DNA of 64,000 nt. Origin: Anaerolineae bacterium. GTDB taxonomy: Bacteria > Chloroflexota > Anaerolineae > Anaerolineales > E44-bin32. The number at the start of each line of letters is the position of its first letter. Position 1 is the first letter of the stretch. This document shows positions 28,546 through 38,238 of this stretch, piece after piece. A program made the position numbers and the translations under genes. The DNA lies in the NCBI GenBank assembly GCA_011174825.1, contig DUEZ01000006.1, positions 83,215-147,214 of the forward strand, in the 5' to 3' direction. Below the pieces are notes generated by a model. It searched no databases. It saw only the letters and a program-made list of their open reading frames with translations, and had not been told where the DNA came from.

Positions 28546-30060
28546 ATGCGATTGAAGCGATCGTTTCAACTCGAGATCCTCATCGTCCTTGTTGCGCTGG
28601 CTGCACGTATTGTTCCTGGCCCTCGCACAATTGATGACGCCTATATCACCTTTCGCTATGCTCAAAATCTTCTCAACGGATACGGGTTTGTTTATAACCC
28701 CGGTGAAGCCGTGCTTGGGACGACAACTCCGCTGTATACGTTACTTATGGCGGGCTTGGGTTTGTTATTCGGTGGTTGTCAAGCTCCCTTCCCAACCCTC
28801 GCATTACTAGTGAATGCAATCGCTGACGGTCTCACATGTTGGTTGCTGATTCGGTTAGCTGAGTCTCTCGGATTCCGTCGTGCTGGGTTAGCAGCCGCAG
28901 CAGTATGGGCAATTGCACCCTGGTCCGTAACCTTCTCTATCGGTGGTATGGAAACGAGTCTCCTTATCCTATTTGGAATGGCTACATTTTACTTTTATTC
29001 AATCGATAAGCCAGTCATCTCAGCGTTATGTGGCAGTCTAAGCCTTCTTACACGACCTGATGCTCTCCTGCTTCTCATTCCCCTCATCATTGAACGCATC
29101 CGACGCTCGATAACATCAAACCAAAGCCCTTCATCTCCACTCCCCATAACGATACCTGAAGTCGGTGTCTTCGTGGTTCCTCTAGCGGTATGGGGCACAT
29201 TTGCTACAGTGCTCTTTGGTCATCCCGTACCACTCTCGGTTGCGGCGAAAAGCGCGGCTTATCACTTGCCCTCTGAAGCTGGGATTGTCCGGCTGCTTCA
29301 ACACTACGCGACACCCTTTCTTGGTTCTGAAACCTTAGGAACATGGTGGATAGGAGTTGGTCTGATCCTCTTTCCGGTTCTTTTTGGATTGGGTGCGATT
29401 AAGGTCCTTCGTGAGAAATCCTATGCATGGCCCATCCTCGTTTATCCTTGGTTGTATTTGCTCACATTTTCTGTCGCTAATCCCCTGATCTTTCGTTGGT
29501 ACCTCACACCGCCCCTTACGATCTATTTCCTCGGTATTTTTCTTGGCGGCGAGCGTCTAGCTTGCGATTTGAAATCAAAGCTACCTACCATTATCCTCAC
29601 TGCCGTTGCTCTTTCCCTAACCTTCCTTGGTTGGGTTCTCCGACCTGACCATGGCCCAGACCGTCCAGCCCCAGAAATGGCATACATTCAGTTAGAACTA
29701 CATTACCAAAATGCGGCAATAATCCTGCAGGATCACATTCAACCTGGTGAAATGCTCGCGGCAGGTGACATCGGCGTATTAGGCTACTATACGCAGGCTC
29801 ATATATTGGATACCCTTGGATTGATCACTCCACAGGCTACGGAGTATTACCCCTTGCCCGATAGCGCGTATGTTGGCAATTACGCTATTGCATCTGATCT
29901 CATCACGGATTACAAACCTGACTTTCTCGTCTTTCCAGAAGTCTATGGTCGTAGAACCCTATTAGAAGATCCAAATTTCCTCGGGAGCTATGATCTATTG
30001 AAAACGATTCCCTCCGACATCTATGGATCTCACGGAATATTGATCTACATGAGACATTAA
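28546..30060 (+). CDS. GT-C-type membrane glycosyltransferase (putative)
   Basis: A 504-residue protein with about ten membrane segments. The first loop has IDDAYITFRYAQNLLNGYGFVYNPGE followed by LGTTTPLYTLLMA, shared by GT-C enzymes of actinobacteria and Chloroflexota that transfer pentose or mannose from polyprenyl phosphate. The tail contains AAGDIGVLGYYTQAHILDTLGLITP, strikingly like the minus-strand protein at 16792-18273, so these two are paralogues. It diverges from the GT-C gene at 26908 and ends at a shared terminator. Confidence 0.78.
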   Translation: MRLKRSFQLEILIVLVALAARIVPGPRTIDDAYITFRYAQNLLNGYGFVYNPGEAVLGTTTPLYTLLMAGLGLLFGGCQAPFPTLALLVNAIADGLTCWLLIRLAESLGFRRAGLAAAAVWAIAPWSVTFSIGGMETSLLILFGMATFYFYSIDKPVISALCGSLSLLTRPDALLLLIPLIIERIRRSITSNQSPSSPLPITIPEVGVFVVPLAVWGTFATVLFGHPVPLSVAAKSAAYHLPSEAGIVRLLQHYATPFLGSETLGTWWIGVGLILFPVLFGLGAIKVLREKSYAWPILVYPWLYLLTFSVANPLIFRWYLTPPLTIYFLGIFLGGERLACDLKSKLPTIILTAVALSLTFLGWVLRPDHGPDRPAPEMAYIQLELHYQNAAIILQDHIQPGEMLAAGDIGVLGYYTQAHILDTLGLITPQATEYYPLPDSAYVGNYAIASDLITDYKPDFLVFPEVYGRRTLLEDPNFLGSYDLLKTIPSDIYGSHGILIYMRH

Positions 30061-30132
30061 TCCCGCATAGTGAGCACAGTTCCGCCAATTGATCCAAGGA
30101 TGCATGTGGAATAAATCAAGTAAGTAAAAGAG

Positions 30133-30162
30133 AACCGCCTTGCTCAAATGAACAAGGCGGTT
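30133..30162. terminator. Bidirectional terminator between GT-C gene and rpoD
   Basis: A perfect 10-bp stem, AACCGCCTTG (30133-30142) and CAAGGCGGTT (30153-30162), with a 10-base loop. On the plus strand it is followed by AAGTTGTTTTAATC and on the minus strand by CTCTTTTACTT, so it can serve both converging genes. Confidence 0.78.
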
Positions 30163-30193
30163 AAGTTGTTTTAATCGTGCTTACCTTCGCGAT

Positions 30194-31477
30194 TTATTCC
30201 CGAAGGTAATCGACCAATTTTCGACGGTGCCCTGGATGTCGCAGTCTACTCAGAGCTTGGGCTTCGATTTGGCGCACCCGTTCCCGCGTGACACCCATTT
30301 TTCGTCCCACTTCTTCTAAGGTGTAGTTCTGCCCATCTAAAAGACCATACCTCAATTGGAGAATCCGGACCTCCCGTGGAGGCAGGTTGTGCAGCACCTC
30401 TCGGAGATGCTCTTTCAGCATATGTTGCGTAACCATCTCAGGCGGCGCAGGAGCTTCTTCATCCTCGATGAAATCCCCAAGGACTGAATCCTCCTCCTCA
30501 TCCGTTGGGGTTTCCAGCGATAATGGCCTTCGGGCTACTTGGATCATATTCTCAACCTTCTTCGGAGGCACATCAAGCTCGTGGGCAAGTTCTTCCGTTG
30601 TCGGGGAACGGCCCAGTTTCTGCGTGAGTTGATGAGACACTCGTAAAAGTTTGTTGATCTGATCGCCCATGTGAACTGGTACACGAATCGTGCGTCCTTG
30701 GTCAGCGATAGCTCGTGTCACAGCCTGGCGAATCCACCATGTCGCATATGTAGAGAACTTATGCCCTCGGCGATAATCGAACTTCTTTGCCGCCCTAATC
30801 AGGCCGATGTTGCCCTCTTGGATGAGATCAAGGAAGGGAACACCGCGACCCATATATTTCTTAGCAACACTTATAACCAAACGTGAATTTGCTGTGATCA
30901 AATGTTCACGAGCGGCCCAACCGTCCTCAACAAGCAACTGTAACTCTAAGCGACGTTTGTTGGATACCCGATCTTTGGCCAACTCTTCTCGTGCTTCTCG
31001 ACCTCTCTCAATACGCTTGGCAAGCATAACCTCCTCAGCTGCTGTGAGGAGTGGTACGCGGCCCACTTCCTTGAGATAAAGCCCAACGGTATCATCCGTG
31101 TCAACGGCAGCGAGATGGTTCTCCTCCTCAATATCGTCACCCGCCCCATCCTTATCCCCCAAATCTAAGTCTTGGTCAGGATCACCGTCTGGAGGACCAT
31201 CGAAAATTTGGATACCTGCGCTTAGCAAAGCGGCGTAAGTATCCTCCAATTGATCAATATCCCGCTCGACCTCAGGAAAAAGGACCAGGATATCATCAAT
31301 GGTTACGTACCCTCGTTCTTTTCCGAGCTCAATCAACTGGTCGATTGCTGGATGATCCTCATCTGCTACCAAAATTTCATCGGTTACAGCCTGCACCATG
31401 CGTGCTTCAAGATCGGGCTCTTTCTTGCCCTGTTGTGTTTTTTTTCTAATTTCCGACACCTTTCTCACTTTCGCCAT
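30194..31477 (-). CDS. rpoD: Primary RNA polymerase sigma factor (sigma-70)
   Basis: A 427-residue principal sigma factor. Region 1.1 is present (about 20-110), then an acidic stretch; region 1.2 reads [21 protein letters not shown]; region 2 has [57 protein letters not shown]; region 3 has [10 protein letters not shown]; region 4.2 ends [25 protein letters not shown] place the start at ATG 31477 (MAKVRK); the open frame continues to 31570, but that part looks unlike a sigma factor. There is no clear Shine-Dalgarno. It diverges from hppA across a long gap. Confidence 0.93.
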   Translation of the reverse strand: MAKVRKVSEIRKKTQQGKKEPDLEARMVQAVTDEILVADEDHPAIDQLIELGKERGYVTIDDILVLFPEVERDIDQLEDTYAALLSAGIQIFDGPPDGDPDQDLDLGDKDGAGDDIEEENHLAAVDTDDTVGLYLKEVGRVPLLTAAEEVMLAKRIERGREAREELAKDRVSNKRRLELQLLVEDGWAAREHLITANSRLVISVAKKYMGRGVPFLDLIQEGNIGLIRAAKKFDYRRGHKFSTYATWWIRQAVTRAIADQGRTIRVPVHMGDQINKLLRVSHQLTQKLGRSPTTEELAHELDVPPKKVENMIQVARRPLSLETPTDEEEDSVLGDFIEDEEAPAPPEMVTQHMLKEHLREVLHNLPPREVRILQLRYGLLDGQNYTLEEVGRKMGVTRERVRQIEAQALSRLRHPGHRRKLVDYLRE

Positions 31478-31570
31478 AACTAAATCAACAAACCCCCATG
31501 TCGATAAGCCTAAACTTTTCCTCTCAGATTTTGTCACGTACTTCGATTTAATCAGTACCTTACAACACAA

Positions 31571-32031
31571 ATATTAACTTCACACTAACAAACAAATCGA
31601 CGATTTTCCTTCGGTATATCTACTCTTTCCAGATCAACTGGTTCACGCGTGTCTTTGAATAAATGAGAGCATTAAAAATACGACCGCTGGCTAGAAAAAG
31701 TAGTACATGTGTGGGTGTGGGCTTCGCCCACACCCACATGAAAACCCATACCTTGTTTATTCTCGAACGTATTTCAAACGGTCGTGAATAAAAAGCACTG
31801 CGGCCGTTGATTACCAGGCAGCATGTGCTCCTAGTCCATTATCCGAATGCAGTACCTAGGTAACACTATACATAAAAAAGGGCATCGGAGTCAATAAGCA
31901 ACCGTGATTTTCATTAAATATTCATTTTCGAAAAATGCGGGTCGCCGGATATCTTGCTTGACACTACATTGTTCGGTCTGTACAATCGGCTCGTTTCCTT
32001 CACTGACAATTTCGAATAGGAGCGCATACAA
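31571..32031. other. Intergenic region between rpoD and hppA
   Basis: This holds the hppA promoter (31958-31986) and a strong hairpin: GTGGGTGTGGGC (31711-31722), loop TTC, GCCCACACCCAC (31726-31737), with further pairing outside. The hairpin could be a promoter-region insulator or a remnant of a palindromic repeat. I see no gene. Confidence 0.6.
31958..31986 (+). promoter_or_regulatory. Promoter of hppA, near-consensus
   Basis: -35 TTGACA (31958-31963), spacer of exactly 17, -10 TACAAT (31981-31986). The -35 is perfect and the -10 differs at one base. Predicted start near 31993, leaving a leader of about 39 bases with AGGAG 9 bases before the ATG. The strongest-looking promoter in the window. 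Confidence 0.85.
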
Positions 32032-34377
32032 ATGTATTTCATGGAAGGTTTGACAACCTTTGAACAATATGCCATTTGGGGAGTGCTTGGAGTAGCAATC
32101 CTCGGTTTGTTCTACGCCATTTTCCTAAGGTCACAGATCCTTCAAGAGGACAAAGGGACGACAAAGATGCAGGAGGTTTGGAGCGCCATTCGGGACGGCG
32201 CGAATATTTACCTCAATCAACAACTGAGGTCGATCTTGCCTTTAATTGCTCTCCTCACCCTGGCGTTATTCTTCTCCGTCTACATCGTCCCTCCGACCCA
32301 TGAAGCCTTGGAACGATTTAGCACCATGGATGAAAACTCTGTACGGTTGATCATTGGTTTAGGACGAGCGATAGCATTTATTATGGGAGCCGGATTTAGT
32401 CTTACCGTAGGTCAGATCGGGATGCGAATGGCGGTACAAGGAAACGTTCGGGTTGCGTCAGCTGCTCGACATTCGTTCGGTGATGCTCTCCGCATCGCTT
32501 ATCGTGCTGGCACCATCACTGGTATGCTCACCGATGGTCTTGGCCTTTTTGGCGGTACGATCATCTTCATCCTATTTGGTATCGCCGCGCCGGACGCTCT
32601 GCTCGGCTTTGGTTTCGGCGGAACGCTGCTCGCCCTATTCATGCGCGTCGGTGGAGGGATTTTTACCAAAGCTGCCGATGTCGGTGCAGACCTGGTTGGA
32701 AAAATCGAAGCCGGCATCCCTGAGGATGATCCACGCAATCCAGCAGTTGTGGCGGATCTAGTAGGTGACAATGTTGGAGATTGCGCAGGCATGGCGGCCG
32801 ATATTTTTGAATCCTATGAGGTCACCATTGTATCGGCGTTAATCCTCGGGTTAGCTCTATGGCGTATTAGCGGTCATCTGCACTGGATTATCTATCCCCT
32901 TCTCGTGCGAGGCATTGGTGTCCTTTCATCGATCGTTGGCACCTACGCCGTCCGGAGTGAGCCAGGCGAGAGCGCGGATGCAATGAAAGCGATCTTTCGT
33001 GGCTTCCTTACCTCAGCTGCGATCTCGATCGTCCTCTTCGGCCTGGTAGCCTACTTCTACATGCCATCCGTACCTGGCGGATGGTGGCGCCCCTTCCTAG
33101 CAACGACGGTAGGAGTTGGCTTGGCTATTTGTATCGATCGTATGACCGAATACTTCACCAGTTCACACAGTCCGCCTGTCCAAGAGATCAAGAAGGCGAC
33201 CAGCACTGGACCAGCGACGACCATCCTTTCTGGTATCGCCCTGGGTTACGAATCGAGTGTATGGGCGATTGTGGTCATCGCCATCACGATCTTCGCATCG
33301 ATCGTCATCTTTGGGACCGTCCCTGGCATCGAAGGCGCAGATCAGGTCTCCTACATTCTGTACGGTGTAGCGATGACCGGGATTGGTATGTTGACCCTCA
33401 CTGGCAATAACGTGGCGATGGATTCCTACGGTCCGATCGCCGATAACGCCAACGGCATCGGTGAGATGTCCTGGCAGGACATGGACGATGAGGAAACGAG
33501 AAATGCGAAACAAATCATGGCCGACTTAGATGCTGTCGGAAACACGACAAAAGCCATCACGAAAGGTGTTGCCATTGGTTCAGCGGTCATCGCCGCAGTC
33601 TCGCTTTTCGGTTCCTATCTTGTTGATGTGAGCCGTGCACAAGCGAATATCGGTATTCCTCTCGCGGAGCAAATACATGCGGTAGGGATACGTATCGACA
33701 TGCCACAGGTTTTCGTTGGTATGCTGATCGGAGGCGCCCTGCCCTGGCTATTCTCATCCTTTACGATCAACGCAGTCAGTCGAGCAGCTGCGCTAATCGT
33801 AGAGGAAGCTCGTCGTCAATTCGACCTGGGAGTACTTGAAGGCAAAGTAAAGCCCGATTACAGTCGGCCAGTTGCGATTTCAACTACCGCAGCTCAGAAG
33901 GAGCTTGTCTCCCTCGCCCTGTTGGGCGTAATTACGCCAATCCTTGTCGGACTGGTGCTCCAGGTTGAAGCGTTAGGAGGCTTTCTCGCGGGGATCATCC
34001 TCTCTGGGCAATTGTTGGCAGTTTTCATGAACAACGCCGGCGGCGCATGGGACAATGCGAAAAAAGCCATCGAAGATGAAACCTCGGACCCCAGCAAAAA
34101 CCTCGGCAAAGGTTCTGAACGACACATCGCAGGTGTTGTGGGCGATACCGTGGGTGACCCAATGAAAGATACTGCAGGCCCAGCTTTGAATCCGATGATT
34201 AAAGTGGTTAATTTAATTTCTGTGATCATCGCACCGATTGTCGTCCAGTATCAGCCGTTAGGGATCGTCGGCTGGACAATCGTTGCCATTCTCCTGGCCA
34301 TACTTGGTCGGGCGATCATCCAAAGTAAGCGACCAGCGCCAGAGATAAAGGCTGGGAGCAACGCAGCAGATGACTAA
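32032..34377 (+). CDS. hppA: Membrane-bound H+-translocating pyrophosphatase, K+-independent type
   Basis: A 781-residue ion pump with about 16 membrane helices that couples PPi hydrolysis to proton export. The signature DVGADLVGK is present, with GIPEDDPRNPAVVADLVGDNVGDCAGMAADIFESYE and, near the C terminus, GDTVGDPMKDTAGPALNPMIK. The K+-dependence switch reads GNTTKAITKG, with Lys507 and Thr510 where K+-dependent enzymes have Ala and Gly or Ala, so it should be K+-independent. These are known features of the family applied to this sequence. Ion specificity (H+ rather than Na+) follows from the subfamily and is not tested. Confidence 0.95.
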   Translation: MYFMEGLTTFEQYAIWGVLGVAILGLFYAIFLRSQILQEDKGTTKMQEVWSAIRDGANIYLNQQLRSILPLIALLTLALFFSVYIVPPTHEALERFSTMDENSVRLIIGLGRAIAFIMGAGFSLTVGQIGMRMAVQGNVRVASAARHSFGDALRIAYRAGTITGMLTDGLGLFGGTIIFILFGIAAPDALLGFGFGGTLLALFMRVGGGIFTKAADVGADLVGKIEAGIPEDDPRNPAVVADLVGDNVGDCAGMAADIFESYEVTIVSALILGLALWRISGHLHWIIYPLLVRGIGVLSSIVGTYAVRSEPGESADAMKAIFRGFLTSAAISIVLFGLVAYFYMPSVPGGWWRPFLATTVGVGLAICIDRMTEYFTSSHSPPVQEIKKATSTGPATTILSGIALGYESSVWAIVVIAITIFASIVIFGTVPGIEGADQVSYILYGVAMTGIGMLTLTGNNVAMDSYGPIADNANGIGEMSWQDMDDEETRNAKQIMADLDAVGNTTKAITKGVAIGSAVIAAVSLFGSYLVDVSRAQANIGIPLAEQIHAVGIRIDMPQVFVGMLIGGALPWLFSSFTINAVSRAAALIVEEARRQFDLGVLEGKVKPDYSRPVAISTTAAQKELVSLALLGVITPILVGLVLQVEALGGFLAGIILSGQLLAVFMNNAGGAWDNAKKAIEDETSDPSKNLGKGSERHIAGVVGDTVGDPMKDTAGPALNPMIKVVNLISVIIAPIVVQYQPLGIVGWTIVAILLAILGRAIIQSKRPAPEIKAGSNAADD

Positions 34378-34438
34378 CACTTTGTTTTCTTATTGACACG
34401 AAATCCTTTGAAGATTTTCTTCTTTTGGATGGATCCCC

Positions 34439-34475
34439 AAAGCTTCTCGATACCAGGATGAGATCGAGAAGCTTT
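34439..34475 (+). terminator. Terminator of hppA
   Basis: A perfect 13-bp stem, AAAGCTTCTCGAT (34439-34451) and ATCGAGAAGCTTT (34463-34475), with an 11-base loop, followed by GTGTTTACC. It lies 62 bases past the stop codon. Confidence 0.75.
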
Positions 34476-34593
34476 GTGTTTACCGGATTTTGTGCAGTTG
34501 GAATGGGTAATGAAACCTATCCGCTCCTTGAAGAAAACATCTGGTCCGACTCAATCATCAAAAGGGTTTGGGGCATCCCTTTCCTAATCAACA

Positions 34594-34599
34594 TATAAT
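34594..34599 (+). promoter_or_regulatory. -10 box of GT-C-like gene
   Basis: A perfect TATAAT 11 bases before the ATG at 34611. The predicted transcript leader is only about 4-6 bases and there is no Shine-Dalgarno sequence. No good -35 at 17 bases. Confidence 0.5.
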
Positions 34600-34610
34600 A
34601 CCTGCCTTAG

Positions 34611-36446
34611 ATGATGCACAAACTATTCTCCAGTGAATCAGGCCGTGTCCATGGTTTGGCGATCGCCTTCTTTGTCATCCTGACGTTAACCGTAACATGG
34701 CCGCTTGCTCTGCACATCAACGATCGAGTGCCAGGCTGGTTTATTGCTGATAATTACGAGTACTTATGGAAGATGTGGTGGTTTAAACACGCTCTTCTCG
34801 ATCTCAATCAGAGCCCTCTCACTGCACCTCATATCTTCTATCCGCAAGGTTTCCAACTGGCTCACGCTGAACTGTCGCCCCTTCACACTGTAATTGGGCT
34901 TCCATTGACATGGCTATGGGGTGAGATCCCAACCTACAACCTTTTCGCGATGCTTTCATTTATCATCACAGGGTGGGCTACTTTCGCTCTCGTGCGGCGA
35001 TTGACAAATAGCAATTGGGCTGGTCTTCTTGCGGGTGTGCTGCTGTCTCTCACACCTTATCACGTCGTCCGTTATGGCGGAATAATCCCCTTGGCGTCCA
35101 TCGAAGGGATCCCTCTCTTTTTCCTAGGATTGGAACTCTGGTTTTCGGAACGTCGCTTCCGCTGGACTGCCGTAGCTGGAATCGGCTTTGTATTATCTGC
35201 TTGGGCTTCCATATACTACGCGGCAGGATTGCTCCTTCTCGGACCAATCTACGCAGTTGTACGCATGAGACCGCTCAATCAATCTCTACGCGACCGACAG
35301 AACTGGATCTCGATAGCGATCCTGGTACTCGTAGCAATTCTCGCGCTCGGACCCCTATCAATACCCTACATAAGACTCAACCGTCAAGTAGATCTTTCCA
35401 TTGCACTAGATGAGGTCGATTTTTGGTCAGCGAGTGTGAGTGATTACGTCATACCTTCCGGGCTTCACCCATTATGGGGCGAATGGGTGCGAGGGAATCT
35501 TCTCTCGGTCTCCGATGAATACCCACAAATTGCGCTTGAATTTATCCTCAGTGCAAGTTGGATCGGTCTCCTATTCGCAGCCTATGGTTGGCGGCGGAGT
35601 CCTTCCTCTGCTAGACAGGCCATCTTCTGGCTATTATTTGCAGCCACCATTCTTAGTTTGGGACCGAGATTGCATTTAGGTAGGCATCCTGTGGTTTTGC
35701 CGACGCCTAAGTCCATTACCGATGGGTTTCATCGATTGATGAATTCGCTTGGTGCGTTACTCCCCTCCGGAGAGAATTATCAACTCCTTGAAACTGATGG
35801 GGTTACGATCCCCTTGCCAGCATTAATCGTACGTTGGCTTCTCCCACCACTCCAAGGTATGCGTGCATGGAACCGATATACGATCTTTGCGATCATGGGT
35901 TTATCCCTGCTAGCCGGCTTGGGTTATGCTGCCTGGGTGACACAAGAACTCGCCCCGCCCTCATTCGTAAAAGAATTGCGGCAGCGTCGAAAGCATATAG
36001 CTGGTGCTGTGGTTTTATCACTTGCGTTATTCGAGCTATGGCCAGGACGGATCCCTCTGCAACCCGTCCAATCTCGACCTGTGGACGAATGGCTTGCAAG
36101 ACAGCCGGATCAGTTCACCATCATGGAGCTTCCACTTACGAGTGCTCTGAGTGCCCCGCAGATGCTATATACCCGTTACCACGGCAAACGAATAGCTTTT
36201 GCCTATGGAACATACTTTCCCTATTGGTACCGTCAGGAATTTCCTGAGTTGTCAAACTGTCCAGATAGCGCATGCCTCGAACTCCTCCAGAGTTGGGATG
36301 TCAAATATCTTCTGCTCAACCGAGAAGCTCTTCCTGAAGACTCTCAGCTTGAAGCAGCACTAAATCAAACCGCAGAACTGAACCGTATTGTGGTGTTCGA
36401 TGAGATGATCGTCTATCAATTACTCAAGCCGGGGGAAGGCGAATGA
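34611..36446 (+). CDS. Large GT-C-like polytopic membrane protein
   Basis: A 611-residue protein with about 12 hydrophobic segments. The N-terminal loop reads DNYEYLWKMWWFKHALLD, then PHIFYPQGFQLAHAELSPLHTVIGLPLTW, and after a helix ALVRRLTNSNWAGLLAGVLLSLTPYHVVRYGG. The family is frequent in Chloroflexota, usually as hypothetical protein or glycosyltransferase. The tail (about 490-611) is soluble and has a cysteine pair (NCPDSACLELL). The ATG is doubled (34611 and 34614). Function beyond GT-C-like is not established. Confidence 0.68.
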   Translation: MMHKLFSSESGRVHGLAIAFFVILTLTVTWPLALHINDRVPGWFIADNYEYLWKMWWFKHALLDLNQSPLTAPHIFYPQGFQLAHAELSPLHTVIGLPLTWLWGEIPTYNLFAMLSFIITGWATFALVRRLTNSNWAGLLAGVLLSLTPYHVVRYGGIIPLASIEGIPLFFLGLELWFSERRFRWTAVAGIGFVLSAWASIYYAAGLLLLGPIYAVVRMRPLNQSLRDRQNWISIAILVLVAILALGPLSIPYIRLNRQVDLSIALDEVDFWSASVSDYVIPSGLHPLWGEWVRGNLLSVSDEYPQIALEFILSASWIGLLFAAYGWRRSPSSARQAIFWLLFAATILSLGPRLHLGRHPVVLPTPKSITDGFHRLMNSLGALLPSGENYQLLETDGVTIPLPALIVRWLLPPLQGMRAWNRYTIFAIMGLSLLAGLGYAAWVTQELAPPSFVKELRQRRKHIAGAVVLSLALFELWPGRIPLQPVQSRPVDEWLARQPDQFTIMELPLTSALSAPQMLYTRYHGKRIAFAYGTYFPYWYRQEFPELSNCPDSACLELLQSWDVKYLLLNREALPEDSQLEAALNQTAELNRIVVFDEMIVYQLLKPGEGE

Positions 36447-36447
36447 T

Positions 36448-36481
36448 TTCTTGATAGGGGGATGGGTCCCCCTATTAAGAA
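36448..36481. terminator. Terminator-like hairpin after GT-C-like gene
   Basis: ATAGGGGGA (36454-36462) and TCCCCCTAT (36467-36475) with loop TGGG, extended outward by TTCTT/AAGAA across one G-T pair. No long T-run follows. Placed just past the stop at 36446. Confidence 0.6.
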
Positions 36482-36588
36482 AGTATATATCGTTTATAGA
36501 TGCGATTAATATCACGCCCTCTCTGGATCATCAAGCACAGGATGAAGTACAAAGGAATTGGGAAATTCTTGATCATTTGGCAGTTTGC

Positions 36589-36594
36589 TAGAAT
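36589..36594 (+). promoter_or_regulatory. -10 box of GT39-like gene
   Basis: TAGAAT ends 9 bases before the ATG at 36604. TTCTTG lies 17 bases upstream as a possible weak -35. The transcript would begin within about 3 bases of the start codon, and there is no Shine-Dalgarno sequence. Confidence 0.5.
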
Positions 36595-36603
36595 GCTGAC
36601 CCC

Positions 36604-38115
36604 ATGAATCGTAACAGAATCGCTACCCAAATTGATGCAAAATCTCAAGAGACCAATCGAGGAATGTTTTCAAGGTTCTCATCTCACTGGATCACACCCT
36701 CGATCATCTTCTTCCTGGCGATCTTCCTTCGGCTGTACCAGTTGAGCACTCCAAGTTTATGGCTTGATGAGACACATACTTGGTGGTTTACACGACTTCC
36801 GTGGAACGATTTCTTCCAAGCTTTACGAGAGATCGGTGTTCACCCTCCGCTCTACTTCACAGCAGAAAAAATAATCACTAGTTTCGTCGGAGATAGTGAA
36901 TTCGGATTGCGGATATTGTCCGTGGTGACGGACCTCGGATCCATCCTTGTGGTTATGCAGATCGGACATATAGTTGGTGGTAGGCAGGGATTGATCGCTG
37001 CCGGATGGTTCTGGGCATTCCACCCGATGACGATCTGGTACGCACGGGAAGCCAGACCTTACTCTATGGCAATTTTTTTCTCGACCTGCGTAGTGTATGC
37101 TTACCTGGTGCTTCAGAAACGCAAATCTTTTCGGATTGGGTTGTATGGATTTATCTCGCTATGTCTTGGAATGCTCACCCACTATTTTGTGTGGCTTGTT
37201 GGGTTTGTACTTGTCCTGAAAGCTCTCACGGAATTCCGCCGTGATCCGCAGATATTCAGAAGGTGGGCTCTAATATTTATCACGGCATCGATGCCCGTCG
37301 CAACATGGCTGGTCTGGTTCTTTCAGCTACCCAATCCGTCACTTGGGATTGCCTGGATTACACAACCGAGAATTCAAGAACCTTTGATTACGCTTTGGAA
37401 TCTTATGTCCGGGTTTGGTGGCGAGGCCTCTGTCGCAACCTGTATCTTTGGGATAATCGTAGTCTGTCTCACCAGTTCTTCCTTTTTCACGAAGGAATCC
37501 AGACCGCTAGCAGTAAATTTCTTTCTTGTGGGAGTGATCCTACCCCTTGCGGGCATCTGGTTTGTATCTCAACGTCGTCCGGTATACATGGATCGCTACT
37601 TCTCAGTGCTCCTCCCCTTCATCATTGTGCTTATTGGAATTGGAGGTAGACAAGTTTGGTATAAACTCCAAGTTAGTCTACAAGGCTTCTCACACAATAC
37701 ACCCACAAAGCTCGTTCTCCTGATACCTTTAATCATTGGATTCATCGCAGGGTTTCAAGTTCATGAGAGTCAGACGTATGCGAAAGAGAATTGGCGCATT
37801 CTCGCAGAAAGATTGATAGATATAGGCGTGTCCCAACAACCTGTGTGGCTTACGGACACCGAAGCTATGACTGCACTGGAGTACTACCTCACGGATCAAT
37901 ATGCACATCTAGAATATACAAGTTCCTCGCAGTGTCATGGTTCGTGCTGGTGGATCCTTCGCCGATCGTATACCGCGACGCATGCATTCTCACAAGCTGT
38001 TGCCTCACCAGGTCGCTTGGATGAGATTCAAACGCCCGATGGATGCAGCGTTGAGCGTTATTGGCAGGATGATTCAGGTCTTGAGTTGTGGGACGTTCGT
38101 TGTGAGCAACTGTGA
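36604..38115 (+). CDS. GT39/PMT-like membrane glycosyltransferase (putative)
   Basis: A 503-residue protein with about 11 membrane segments. Motifs: LYQLSTPSLWLDETHTWW (Asp-Glu after helix 1), GVHPPLYFTAEKI and WYAREARPYSMAIFF. It matches, motif for motif, the pattern of the minus-strand gene at 19846-21375 (YDEAFS, MPPLYYFLL, HAQEIRMYA), so these are members of the same family. A tail of about 110 residues has a cysteine pair. Donor and acceptor are unknown. Confidence 0.8.
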   Translation: MNRNRIATQIDAKSQETNRGMFSRFSSHWITPSIIFFLAIFLRLYQLSTPSLWLDETHTWWFTRLPWNDFFQALREIGVHPPLYFTAEKIITSFVGDSEFGLRILSVVTDLGSILVVMQIGHIVGGRQGLIAAGWFWAFHPMTIWYAREARPYSMAIFFSTCVVYAYLVLQKRKSFRIGLYGFISLCLGMLTHYFVWLVGFVLVLKALTEFRRDPQIFRRWALIFITASMPVATWLVWFFQLPNPSLGIAWITQPRIQEPLITLWNLMSGFGGEASVATCIFGIIVVCLTSSSFFTKESRPLAVNFFLVGVILPLAGIWFVSQRRPVYMDRYFSVLLPFIIVLIGIGGRQVWYKLQVSLQGFSHNTPTKLVLLIPLIIGFIAGFQVHESQTYAKENWRILAERLIDIGVSQQPVWLTDTEAMTALEYYLTDQYAHLEYTSSSQCHGSCWWILRRSYTATHAFSQAVASPGRLDEIQTPDGCSVERYWQDDSGLELWDVRCEQL

Positions 38116-38238
38116 GGGAAGCTTCAATGCTTATGTTCTTGATCCGGTTTCATTCTCAACATCTCATTACTGAAGGATTAATAAAAGTTCTTTGATAACC
38201 CGCTGTAATAGAAGGGATTTGAAAGGTAGACGATTAGA

